Shown one piece after another: positions 1 to 8,619 of a stretch of 12,335 nucleotides of DNA (position 1 is its first letter; every line of letters begins with the position of its first letter). Both the position numbers and the translations under genes were made by a program. The notes beneath the pieces were generated by a model that saw only the letters and a list, made by a program, of their open reading frames with translations, was not told the DNA's origin and searched no databases. Source of the stretch: Hungatella sp. UBA5982 (lineage in GTDB: Bacteria > Bacillota > Clostridia > Lachnospirales > Lachnospiraceae); assembly GCA_002429965.1 (NCBI GenBank), contig DJBG01000105.1, positions 3,626-15,960 of the forward strand, in the 5' to 3' direction.

Positions 1-41
1 GATGCTGATAAAAATTTCACAACAGCAAATGCAACATATAC

Positions 42-70
42 TTGACATTGAGCAATATATGATGTACTCT
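42..70 (+). promoter_or_regulatory. Probable sigma-A promoter for the XRE operon
   Basis: A perfect TTGACA -35 box (42-47) is followed after 17 bases by TACTCT (65-70), a passable -10 box. Transcription would begin near 77, just before the AGGGGG ribosome binding site (82-87) of the XRE gene at 94. The spacing and location suit autoregulation by the XRE protein, but no clear operator repeat was found. A reading frame open from base 2 to the TGA at 95-97 also crosses this stretch, so an upstream gene ending here cannot be excluded. Confidence 0.45.
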
Positions 71-93
71 ATGACTATGAAAGGGGGCATTCT

Positions 94-294
94 ATGAAGA
101 ACAAGAGAATGAAAATCGCCCGAATGGAAGTTGATATGAAACAAGAGGACTTGGCAAAAGCCGTAGGCGTAACCCGACAAACTATCGGGCTGATAGAATC
201 AGGGGAATATAACCCCACACTAAACCTTTGCATATCGATTTGTAAGGAGCTTGGCAAAACATTAAATGATTTATTTTGGGAGGAATCGAAATGA
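94..294 (+). CDS. XRE-family helix-turn-helix regulator (66 aa)
   Basis: This is a complete single-domain HTH_3 (Cro/C1, XRE) DNA-binding protein. The helix-turn-helix runs from about residue 15 to 45: MKQEDLAKAVGVT is helix 2 and the turn, followed by recognition helix RQTIGLIESGEYNPTL. The family usually has 65-75 residues and acts as a dimeric repressor, often of its own operon. The ATG at 94 is preceded by AGGGGG (82-87) at good spacing. Its TGA overlaps the ATG of the next membrane-protein gene (ATGA, 291-294), so the two are probably translationally coupled. A small XRE regulator joined to a small multi-span membrane protein is a common layout in Firmicutes, where the regulator controls the membrane gene. 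The signal it answers cannot be read from the sequence. Confidence 0.9.
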   Translation: MKNKRMKIARMEVDMKQEDLAKAVGVTRQTIGLIESGEYNPTLNLCISICKELGKTLNDLFWEESK

Positions 295-818
295 AAATAC
301 AAAATATGCAAGACGAAAGAGTTGTAGCACTACGCCGTAAAATAAATAGTGAAGCATACGGTATTTTAATGATAGTGCTTCTCGGTTCAATACTCGTTCA
401 ACAATACCTGTTTAACGCTCCGTTTAAACAATATGCCGTTGAGGTTATATGTTTTTTTGGTATGTCCTTATACATGACCATACGGTACATGACCTTGGGA
501 CTTGACATATACGGCGAAGGTAAACGGTCTAAAGTCATTCCCCTTGTGAACAGTATAGTAGCTGGAATTGTAGTAACTGTGATTATCGGTGTTTTAAACT
601 ATACACAGTACGCAGAAAAATATAAGGAAGATGGTATCGGTTATTTTATCGCCGTATTGGCAGTTACTTTTATCAGCGCGACCATTTCAACTTTTGTTGT
701 AATGTCTTGCCTTAATTATCTGAACAAGAAAAGACAGGCAAAAATTCAAAAGCAGTTAGACGAAAAAGAACAGGACGAATACTTTGTAAAATCATCACAG
801 AATAGTAAGAATGGATGA
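291..818 (+). CDS. Four-helix membrane protein, DUF6773-like (175 aa)
   Basis: This is an integral membrane protein of unknown function. The hydrophobic segments lie at about residues 23-41, 48-66, 84-103 and 117-143, followed by a charged, lysine/glutamate-rich cytoplasmic tail. The opening (MKIQNMQDERVVALRRKINSEAYG) and the layout recall the DUF6773 membrane proteins that lie directly after small XRE regulators in Firmicutes; that assignment is from memory. The reading frame is open back to a TTG at 276, but the ATG at 291 is the better start. It has GGGAGG (278-283) at good spacing and overlaps the upstream stop in an ATGA. The 3' end overlaps the next gene by 8 bases. No catalytic motif is visible. 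A sensor, a transporter accessory protein or an envelope-stress protein would all fit. Confidence 0.75.
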   Translation: MKIQNMQDERVVALRRKINSEAYGILMIVLLGSILVQQYLFNAPFKQYAVEVICFFGMSLYMTIRYMTLGLDIYGEGKRSKVIPLVNSIVAGIVVTVIIGVLNYTQYAEKYKEDGIGYFIAVLAVTFISATISTFVVMSCLNYLNKKRQAKIQKQLDEKEQDEYFVKSSQNSKNG

Positions 819-1284
819 GAAAATGAAAAAACATAGATTAACTTTTGCTTTTGTTGTTTTATTTTTCATAATATTTTATGTGATTATATATAATAATAAA
901 GCAGCAACAGAAAGATCTGAAAGCAGTTTAGTATTAGAGGATTTTGGTGGAATAACTATGGCGGTGCAAAGTGTGGAAGGCACAAAAATCACAGTGCATA
1001 TAAATTATTCTGCTGATGATCCGGCAATATTTGGTGCAGATTATATCCTTGAAATAAAGAAGGGTCAAAGATGGTATTCTTTACCTGTTAAGGACGGCAT
1101 CATGTTTACTTCAATAGGGTATCAATTAAAAAAGGGGGATAGTTTACCGTGGAGTACTGATTTTGAGATATTATATGGTAAATTATCTGCCGGTCATTAT
1201 CGAATAATAAAAAGTTTTAGAATTGAACCGCAACAGGAAACTTCTAAAGAATATTTTATTAGTGCAGAGTTTTTAATTTCATAG
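811..1284 (+). CDS. Membrane-anchored protein with a bacterial Ig-like domain (157 aa)
   Basis: A single strongly hydrophobic segment (about residues 10-28) follows a basic N-terminus and acts as a signal anchor. No lipobox cysteine is present. The rest (about 45-157) is beta-rich and extracytoplasmic. The stretch around GADYILEIKKGQRWYSLPV, then SLPWSTDFEILYG and LSAGHYRIIKSF, reads like the bacterial Ig-like domain found in short Firmicutes lipoproteins and anchored proteins (Big_14-like, from memory). The ATG at 811 overlaps the preceding gene by 8 bases, and an in-frame ATG at 823 is an equally possible start; neither has a strong ribosome binding site, which fits coupling to upstream translation. 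The gene ends the XRE operon. It is probably an exported binding or structural partner of the membrane protein before it. Confidence 0.65.
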   Translation: MDEKMKKHRLTFAFVVLFFIIFYVIIYNNKAATERSESSLVLEDFGGITMAVQSVEGTKITVHINYSADDPAIFGADYILEIKKGQRWYSLPVKDGIMFTSIGYQLKKGDSLPWSTDFEILYGKLSAGHYRIIKSFRIEPQQETSKEYFISAEFLIS

Positions 1285-1336
1285 GTATTTAATCAGTACA
1301 GTTCTTCCGCTTCATCTTTTAGTTCGTATATTTATG

Positions 1337-1364
1337 TTGTATTAGCTCTAATGCATAGTATAAT
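1337..1364 (+). promoter_or_regulatory. Probable promoter of the RpiR regulator gene
   Basis: TTGTAT (1337-1342), then 16 bases, then a perfect TATAAT (1359-1364). Transcription would begin near 1371. This also argues for the ATG at 1404 as the true start of the next gene, because an in-frame ATG at 1365 would lie on or before the transcript's 5' end and has no ribosome binding site. Confidence 0.5.
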
Positions 1365-1403
1365 ATGATTATGGCCCATCTGATCCCAAGGAGGAATGCA
1401 ACT

Positions 1404-2225
1404 ATGGTTATCGAAATTGAGGAGCTTGTCAATAAGAATTATCATAAACTGAAAGAAACTGACCTTATTATCTGGAAATACATTTCAACTCATCGAAAAG
1501 CTTGCTGTGATTACACCATCTATGAATTGGCTGACGCCTGTAATGTGTCACGCACAACGGTGCTGCGCTTCGCTCAGAAGCTCTCATTAAGCGGCTACGC
1601 AGAATTGAAGATCTTATTGAGGATGGATTATAAACAGAAGTCTACGAATTACATCAACGATCCGAAAGATCTGATTACACTCTATCACCAGATCGTTACC
1701 GAGATGCAAAACAAAGACTTTACCAAGATCAACCAGATGATTTACGGTGCTAAGCACATTTTCGCCTATGGCACGGGCAATATGCAAAACAACGTTCTTC
1801 GGGAAATGCGGAGATTGTTCCAGTGCAGCGGTGATTATATTATCAGCATACAGGGGGAGAGTGAATTATCGTTCCTGTTAAAAAACGTTACCCCCCAAGA
1901 CCTGGTTTTTATCATTTCTTTCAGCGGCGAAACACCGACTGCATTAGACTTCGCTCGGAACCTTTGTGCAAGAAATGTTCCTGTGATTTCGATCACCCGC
2001 CTAAAGGACAATATGCTGTCCTCGATCTGCGATGAAAACATCTATGTACACACGATGGACTTTCAATTTTATTCAGAGTATCACGGCTATCGGACCGAGT
2101 CTGCCGTAGGATATTTTATTGCCATTGAAACATTGTTTTTACAGTATCAGCAGTATAAAGCCAATATGAGAACAGAACAAGAAAAAGCTCTACCGGAATC
2201 CACCAGCGTTCCCCAATTGGAGTAG
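1404..2225 (+). CDS. MurR/RpiR-family phosphosugar-responsive transcriptional regulator (273 aa)
   Basis: The N-terminal winged HTH_6 domain (about 1-78) has its recognition helix in NVSRTTVLRFAQKLSLSGY. The C-terminal SIS phosphosugar-binding domain (about 110-245) shows FAYGTGNMQ (from residue 120) and the ligand-loop signature SFSGETPTA (S172-A179). Length and order match RpiR/MurR/GlvR regulators, which bind operators as dimers and respond to sugar phosphates. The start at 1404 is chosen for its perfect AAGGAGG (1388-1394) and its place downstream of the promoter. The gene lies just before, and in the same direction as, an FAD enzyme/PTS/GH1 operon, from which a terminator separates it. 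The obvious inference is that it controls that operon, sensing a 6-phosphoglucoside or glucose 6-phosphate. Whether it represses or activates cannot be told. Confidence 0.9.
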   Translation: MVIEIEELVNKNYHKLKETDLIIWKYISTHRKACCDYTIYELADACNVSRTTVLRFAQKLSLSGYAELKILLRMDYKQKSTNYINDPKDLITLYHQIVTEMQNKDFTKINQMIYGAKHIFAYGTGNMQNNVLREMRRLFQCSGDYIISIQGESELSFLLKNVTPQDLVFIISFSGETPTALDFARNLCARNVPVISITRLKDNMLSSICDENIYVHTMDFQFYSEYHGYRTESAVGYFIAIETLFLQYQQYKANMRTEQEKALPESTSVPQLE

Positions 2226-2263
2226 TGATTGCCGCAGCGCAACCTCCGTCATTACTAACCACA

Positions 2264-2275
2264 CGCTACGTAGCG
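2264..2275. repeat. Perfect 12-bp palindrome downstream of the regulator gene
   Basis: CGCTACGTAGCG reads identically on both strands. It lies about 40 bases after the regulator stop and just before the terminator hairpin. It has no loop and no U-run, so it is not a terminator itself. A protein-binding site is possible, but it is far from the operon promoter. Confidence 0.4.
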
Positions 2276-2304
2276 CCTGGTCGATCGGAAAGATATCAAT
2301 TCAT

Positions 2305-2335
2305 AAAGCAGATCCTTCGGGGTATGCTTTTTTTT
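2305..2335 (+). terminator. Rho-independent terminator after the RpiR gene
   Basis: A stem of AAAGCA-G-ATCC pairs with GGGT-A-TGCTTT around a TTCG tetraloop (2316-2319), with one G/A mismatch and one G-U pair. It is followed by an unbroken T run (2328-2335). It separates the regulator transcript from the sugar operon, so the regulator level can be set independently. Confidence 0.8.
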
Positions 2336-2362
2336 GATCCTCTTTCATTATCTAATGTTTCT

Positions 2363-2374
2363 GTGATAAATCAC
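2363..2374. promoter_or_regulatory. Candidate operator, GTGAT-AA-ATCAC
   Basis: An inverted repeat with 5-bp arms and a 2-bp centre lies about 70 bases upstream of the -35 box of the sugar operon. Written as TGTGA-N4-TCAC it resembles the half-sites of CRP/FNR-family regulators, but a CRP site normally has six central bases. It could equally serve the neighbouring RpiR protein. Evidence is symmetry and position only. Confidence 0.3.
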
Positions 2375-2429
2375 GAATAAAGGTATAAAGTCCGACTTTT
2401 GAGATAAGGAACAAGCTGGTCCCAAAGCG

Positions 2430-2458
2430 TTGCAGTGCACTGGTGAAAATTATATAAT
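2430..2458 (+). promoter_or_regulatory. Promoter of the FAD oxidoreductase-PTS-GH1 operon, with palindromic spacer
   Basis: TTGCAG (2430-2435), 17 bases, then TATAAT (2453-2458) makes a near-consensus sigma-A promoter. Transcription would start near 2465, leaving a leader of about 38 bases. A perfect 10-bp palindrome, CAGTGCACTG (2433-2442), overlaps the -35 box and spacer, where a bound repressor would block RNA polymerase. It is the best-placed candidate operator for the upstream RpiR protein. Confidence 0.6.
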
Positions 2459-2502
2459 ATTGTCAACAGAAACGCAAAAATATAGAGAGGAGATCCTAAA
2501 TT

Positions 2503-3291
2503 TTGAAACAATATAAGACCATTGTAAATGGTGCGACTATGGCTGGGCTGGCAATAGCTTCATGTGATCCAGAGGGAACTCTGATTGTGGATCGGGGAAA
2601 TCAGCTGGCAAGTGATTTTTTTGCAAGTATGCGAGCCGATCCCATGCCGGAAAGAACGATACAGGGAGAGTCCGCCCGCAAATTCTGGGCCGTCATGAAA
2701 CAGTACCCATCAGTTGTTCAGGATGGACAACTGGCCGTTACCGAAGGGATGCCCGCCCTGGGCAGATATGCAGAAAGCCAGAAATTACAGATCTTGTTCG
2801 ATTTTTCGATCCTATCCAGTCAGCGAAATATGGATCATTTCACACTTACAGGCATCTGCCGGGATGAGATCTATCACGTACAGGCAGAAAATTATGTAGA
2901 CACTACCGAAACATTTGTAAAGCAGGCCGTTGATGGAATGGTAACCGAAAGTCTGAACCTTCTGATCTGGAAAGCCGGCCAGGACCGGGTGATCTGCCCC
3001 CATGCCACTGTTCATGAGTTTCCAACTGGCGGATATTACATTCTGGAAATGCCGGTAGACGCGGAAATGTCATATTCGCAACTGCGCAAACAAGCCCTCG
3101 AGCTGTTTTCTTTCACGCAAACTGATAGCAACGATCTATTGCTGAAGGCAGCGGATCGGATATGCGTCAGAGGCAAGCAGTCATCTGTTCTTTCTGATTC
3201 AAATGGTTTCATTTTGTGTTCCTGCCTATCGGATGATCTACTGCATGCTATGGAACGTGGGGAACAATTCTGGAGGGATTACTTATGCTGA
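2503..3291 (+). CDS. Degenerate paralogue/partner of an FAD-dependent oxidoreductase (262 aa)
   Basis: No firm family was recognised at first sight, but the protein follows the plan of the flavoenzyme encoded next to it. YKTIVNGATMAGLAIASCDPEGTL...VDRG (residues 4-32) occupies the place of the Rossmann beta-alpha-beta motif YDAVILGGGTAG...LIVEK, with the glycine pattern broken (NGATMAG in place of GGGTAG) and the acidic residue at the strand-2 end being D30. Further on, LQILFDFSIL and AENYVDTTETFV (128-139) parallel CQISFDSALT and ADYFIDASAEAA in the neighbour. It appears to be a shortened relative that has probably lost FAD binding, and so a structural or regulatory subunit. Translation starts at TTG 2503 with GAGAGGAG (2485-2492) upstream. 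Its end overlaps the flavoenzyme gene by 7 bases, implying coupled, perhaps stoichiometric, synthesis. The relationship is inferred by eye. Confidence 0.6.
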   Translation: MKQYKTIVNGATMAGLAIASCDPEGTLIVDRGNQLASDFFASMRADPMPERTIQGESARKFWAVMKQYPSVVQDGQLAVTEGMPALGRYAESQKLQILFDFSILSSQRNMDHFTLTGICRDEIYHVQAENYVDTTETFVKQAVDGMVTESLNLLIWKAGQDRVICPHATVHEFPTGGYYILEMPVDAEMSYSQLRKQALELFSFTQTDSNDLLLKAADRICVRGKQSSVLSDSNGFILCSCLSDDLLHAMERGEQFWRDYLC

Positions 3292-5143
3292 TGTTTCAAC
3301 AGATTCTCGAACATGGAGAAATAGCAAAAGAACAACGAGATAATATCTCTTTTTCTAAACATTATGATGCTGTCATTCTCGGGGGCGGTACCGCCGGAAG
3401 CATAGCGGCAATCTACCTTGCTAAAAAAGGACGGCACGTTCTGATCGTAGAAAAGCAGAATTTTCTGGGCGGTGTGCACAGCGGGGCCATGTTCCATTAC
3501 TATCAGGGCTCTACCGGCGGGATCTATGAAACGTACGACGCACGGATCGAGCAACAAAAAAAGCAGTATCGTCTTCCGGATGTGTTTGGGTCTCATCCGC
3601 TGATACGTATGTATGTGTACGAACAAGAATTGGAGGATACAAACTGTCAAATCAGCTTTGATTCTGCTTTGACCGGCGTATATACGGATGGAAGAACAAT
3701 CGCAGGCATTCAGTATCTCACCCCTTTCGGACTGAAAGAAGTCTCCGCCGATTACTTTATTGACGCCTCAGCAGAAGCGGCCCTGTGCCGAATGGCTGGA
3801 TCAGCCAAAAAGAATGGCAGAGAATTCGATGGCCTGTCACAGCCATTTTCCAATGTACGGCAGTTTTTCGAAAAAGATACTTGCCGCATAAATTTTGATA
3901 ACATAGATGCGGGCTATGTTCGCCAGGAGCGAGCAGAAGAATATGCCAGCCACATCATAGCATCGTTAAACAACCCCGTTTACAGCACCTGGAAGAAAGG
4001 TCAAATCACGATGGGGATGTCTCCTCTGCTAGGGATTCGCGAAGGATTTGCCATAAATGGGATCCGGCTGCTGCGCATGGATCAGGTGATACAAAACCAG
4101 GAAACTGCAGAGCCGTTATTTTATTCCAGTGCTAATATTGATAACCATGTGAAGGATATGGCCTTTGAAAGCCAGACTCTGTGCGATTGGGTCGTTGGAC
4201 TTAGTATGTGGTCCACACTGGTTTCGGTACCAATTGATAAAGAAGTGATGATTCCAAAAGCACTGGACAACGTGATCGCAGCCGGGCGAATTTTATCGCT
4301 GGATCACGACATGGCTTCACATACGCGAATGATGCGCGATTGTCAAAAATCAGGTGAAGCGGCAGCCACAGTTGTGGAAGAGGCACTTTGCCTGGAGCTT
4401 CCGCTGCAGGATGTGCCGTACCAGGCATTGAAGGAGAGGCTTACTCAAACGGGCTGCCTTTCTTGGCAAAATCATTATGTATTAAAAGACAATCCCCCGC
4501 CTGAACGCGAACAGATCCCCTATTTTGATTTAACAACGGAACAGATCCGCAAGGGCCTGTTATCCGATAGTCCGGGTCTTGCGATGTTGGCTGCATGGAA
4601 GCTGCGGATCACAGAGGCATTAAAAAGCTGGCTGAGCCAAGACAATATCAATCTACAGGTAAACAGCGCATTGGTATTGGCTTTGTGTGAGGATGATTCA
4701 GGCCTTGCGATTTTGATCGAAACGGCACAGCGAAGAGATTGCTATCTGCCGCAAACCAGTAAAACGTACAATTCCTTAAGAGGAATCAGTGCCGTTTACG
4801 CATTGGGCAGGCTTCACAATGCCAAGGTAAGTGAACCACTGCTGCATATGTTGCAGCAAAACGAAACTTTTATAAACGACAGTGTACATTTTGATAAATT
4901 TATCGGTCACATGCAGGATTATCGATTCCAATATGTCAGCCATCTGGTTCGTGCCCTGCTTACAATTGCCGATTACCACCCGGACTTGCACCGGTGCATT
5001 TATCAAGAGGTAGAGGAAATCGTTTTGGCTCCCCAATTTACTGTATCTTGCACACTGAAGAGCAATCCTGACTGCTTACATGATATGACAGGAAGTTTAC
5101 GAAACTATATACAATGGAGAAAAAATAAAGGAGAAAGAAAATT

Positions 5144-5147
<4 letters not shown>
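3285..5147 (+). CDS. FAD-dependent oxidoreductase with C-terminal HEAT-like repeats (620 aa)
   Basis: The N-terminal FAD-binding domain is intact: YDAVILGGGTAG (27-38) with the dinucleotide motif and ribose-binding acid E56 in LIVEK, followed by FLGGVHSGAM. FIDAS (158-162) and AAGRILSLDHDMASHTRMM (about 331-350) match the later conserved blocks of the FAD_oxidored (PF12831-type) family, often mislabelled 'xanthan lyase'. Residues from about 424 to 600 look like alpha-helical HEAT-type repeats (for example VNSALVLALCEDDSGLAILI and ISAVYALGRLHNAKVSEPLL), a plausible partner-binding surface. No signal peptide is seen, so it is cytoplasmic. ATG 3285 has GGAGG 8 bases upstream and overlaps the previous gene; its stop overlaps the PTS start (ATGA). 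Between a permease and a phosphoglucosidase it probably oxidises the imported phosphoglycoside or its aglycone. The actual substrate is unknown. Confidence 0.8.
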
Positions 5148-7976
<2,829 letters not shown>

Positions 7977-7989
7977 GCAGCATGAAAGC

Positions 7990-8023
7990 TTATGGCATAC
8001 CTTTTATTTACGTAATGCCATAA
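7990..8023 (+). terminator. Hairpin after the GH1 gene, possible terminator
   Basis: TTATGGCAT (7990-7998) pairs with ATGCCATAA (8015-8023), a perfect 9-bp stem around a 16-base loop that can pair a little further. It lies 14 bases after the GH1 stop. The T-run that follows is poor (TTACTATTTAACT), so termination may be weak or the hairpin may stabilise the 3' end. Confidence 0.5.
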
Positions 8024-8032
8024 TTACTATTT

Positions 8033-8046
8033 AACTAATATTAGTT
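8033..8046. repeat. Perfect 14-bp palindrome AACTAATATTAGTT
   Basis: The sequence is identical on both strands and can extend by a wobble pair and a T-A pair (8031-8048). It is very AT-rich and lies between the operon-end hairpin and the RlmD-like fragment. It could be a protein-binding site or belong to an element boundary; no gene start is nearby. Confidence 0.4.
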
Positions 8047-8060
8047 GAATACTTTCTTAT

Positions 8061-8171
8061 ATGGATTACGTTGAGACGGTCTGTTTGCTGTCGGGAAAAC
8101 CTCGATTTTATGTGGGGTTAAGGAATTTTATAGCGAAAATAAAGATGTTTTTTGAAATACCACTTAAATGA
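8061..8171 (+). pseudogene. Short frame with an RlmD/RumA-like C-terminal motif, possible gene remnant or integration scar
   Basis: A 36-codon frame starting at ATG 8061 has no ribosome binding site. It reads MDYVETVCLLSGKPRFYVG and then a basic, hydrophobic tail. VETVCLLS matches the conserved HVETVxLLS motif near the C-terminus of 23S rRNA uracil-5-methyltransferases (RlmD/RumA). In several Firmicutes the corresponding DNA is a known target of serine-integrase elements. Only about eight codons match; the sequence on either side does not look like the methyltransferase. It may be a remnant left by an integration or excision event. Chance cannot be excluded. Confidence 0.35.
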
Positions 8172-8223
8172 AGAGCAGACAAAATGAAATTACCTTTCAA
8201 ACCTGAAATTTTGGAATCGAACT

Positions 8224-8251
8224 TGACATTATATTGAATTAGTGATATATT
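8224..8251 (+). promoter_or_regulatory. Sigma-A promoter feeding the CIRCE element
   Basis: A perfect TTGACA (8224-8229) and TATATT (8246-8251) are separated by 16 bases. The predicted start, near 8258, falls at the left edge of the CIRCE operator, the usual arrangement for HrcA-controlled promoters. Confidence 0.65.
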
Positions 8252-8258
8252 AGATATG

Positions 8259-8285
8259 TTAGCATTCTCTGGTTGTGAGTGCTAA
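8259..8285 (+). promoter_or_regulatory. CIRCE operator (HrcA-binding site)
   Basis: TTAGCATTC (8259-8267), nine bases, GAGTGCTAA (8277-8285) matches the CIRCE consensus TTAGCACTC-N9-GAGTGCTAA with one substitution (C to T in the left arm) and the exact spacer; the flanking G8258/C8286 extend the symmetry. HrcA binds CIRCE to repress groESL and hrcA-dnaK operons until heat shock. No chaperone gene follows: the next gene starts about 190 bases away, after a strong terminator, and is a lysine-rich mini-protein. The site is therefore an orphan, either left behind by loss of a chaperone operon or in control of a short RNA or of the downstream glycan cluster. Confidence 0.85.
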
Positions 8286-8310
8286 CAACATACAAATAAA
8301 TAGAGCTAAT

Positions 8311-8342
8311 AAAAGTCACTTTGTATAAAGTGGCTTTTTTTT
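8311..8342 (+). terminator. Strong rho-independent terminator
   Basis: AAAAGTCACTTT (8311-8322) pairs with AAAGTGGCTTTT (8327-8338) around a GTAT loop, a 12-bp stem with a single G-U pair, and runs into eight Ts (8335-8342). It ends transcription from the CIRCE promoter. The stem's outer A/T pairs make it partly bidirectional. Confidence 0.85.
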
Positions 8343-8369
8343 ATTTATATGGCAATCTTTTAATAAACC

Positions 8370-8384
8370 ACCTGCTATGCAGGT
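8370..8384. repeat. Short hairpin ACCTGC-TAT-GCAGGT, possible IS200/IS605-type end relic
   Basis: A perfect 6-bp stem with a three-base loop sits in an AT-rich context (AATAAACC before, ATGACCAC after). The look recalls the subterminal hairpins recognised by TnpA of IS200/IS605 elements in Clostridia. No transposase gene is present and no partner end was found in the window, so this would be at most a relic. It is not followed by a T-run, so it is not a terminator. Confidence 0.3.
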
Positions 8385-8476
8385 ATGACCACGGTAGCAA
8401 TTGTGTATTACTATCACGTTTTTAATAAATTAAATTTATCTAAAAAAATGAATAACGGGAAAAGAGGTGATTTTAA

Positions 8477-8590
8477 ATGGGAGATAAAAATCCAAAGAAG
8501 ATGTTAAAGAAGAAAAAGGTTAAGGAGGTATCTGTACAGCCGGAAATTGCAGTAGAAACAGTCGCAGCAAAGAAATCGAAGAAAAAATAA
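8477..8590 (+). CDS. Lysine-rich mini-protein (37 aa)
   Basis: A short gene with a good AGAGGTGA ribosome binding site (8463-8470) ahead of the ATG. The product begins MGDKNPKKMLKKKK, has a central mildly hydrophobic and acidic part (VQPEIAVETV, 20-29) and ends AAKKSKKK. Thirteen of 37 residues are lysine, so it is strongly basic with no cysteine, signal peptide or membrane segment. It resembles small lysine-rich open frames starting MGDK seen in clostridial genomes (from memory); no function is known to me. It is 29 bases before a two-domain glycosyltransferase and probably co-transcribed with it. It might bind nucleic acid or polyphosphate, act as a substrate for modification, or serve as a translated leader. 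Confidence 0.65.
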   Translation: MGDKNPKKMLKKKKVKEVSVQPEIAVETVAAKKSKKK

Positions 8591-8619
8591 TAAAATAAAA
8601 CGAAAGCGAGATACTTTAT

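Larger units (their letters stand above)
8258..8342 (+). ncRNA. Predicted short CIRCE-controlled transcript (about 85 nt)
   Basis: The promoter start near 8258 and the terminator ending about 8342 bracket a transcript with no reading frame of note. Its 5' end would fold as the CIRCE stem-loop and its 3' end as the terminator hairpin, with an A-rich single-stranded middle. It might be a heat-induced small RNA, or merely the leader of an attenuated longer transcript. There is no independent evidence for function. Confidence 0.3.
7977..8476. other. 500-base gap without a recognisable intact gene
   Basis: Content in order: weak terminator hairpin, 14-bp palindrome, RlmD-like 36-codon fragment, an unassigned AT-rich stretch (about 8172-8220) with nothing recognised, promoter plus CIRCE, strong terminator, small hairpin, then an AT-rich run (8400-8460) that should hold the promoter of the mini-protein gene. 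The best guess there is TTGTGT (8401-8406) with a poor AT-rich -10, too weak to call. Composition changes from the moderate GC of the sugar operon to the low GC of the glycan cluster, as expected at a junction. Confidence 0.6.

Noticed and set aside
1..97. Open frames at the left edge ending at 43-45 and at 95-97, possibly the 3' end of an upstream gene
   Set aside because: Both are too short to recognise, and the second runs through the promoter-like sequence. Either could be real, but nothing supports a choice.
1365..1403. Longer N-terminus for the RpiR regulator starting at ATG 1365
   Set aside because: That ATG directly follows the TATAAT box and has no ribosome binding site; ATG 1404 has a perfect AAGGAGG.
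2223..2257. TAGTGAT/ATTACTA inverted repeat just after the regulator coding region
   Set aside because: The stem is short with a wobble, a long loop and no T-run; the real terminator is the hairpin at 2305-2335.
2422..2435. CcpA cre site around CAAAGCGTTGCA near the operon promoter
   Set aside because: Only the central AAGCG fits; the flanking TG and CA positions of the cre consensus do not match.
3279..3650. A 123-codon reverse-strand frame across the flavoenzyme start
   Set aside because: It is the antisense of a well-supported coding region, with no ribosome binding site or recognisable protein features.
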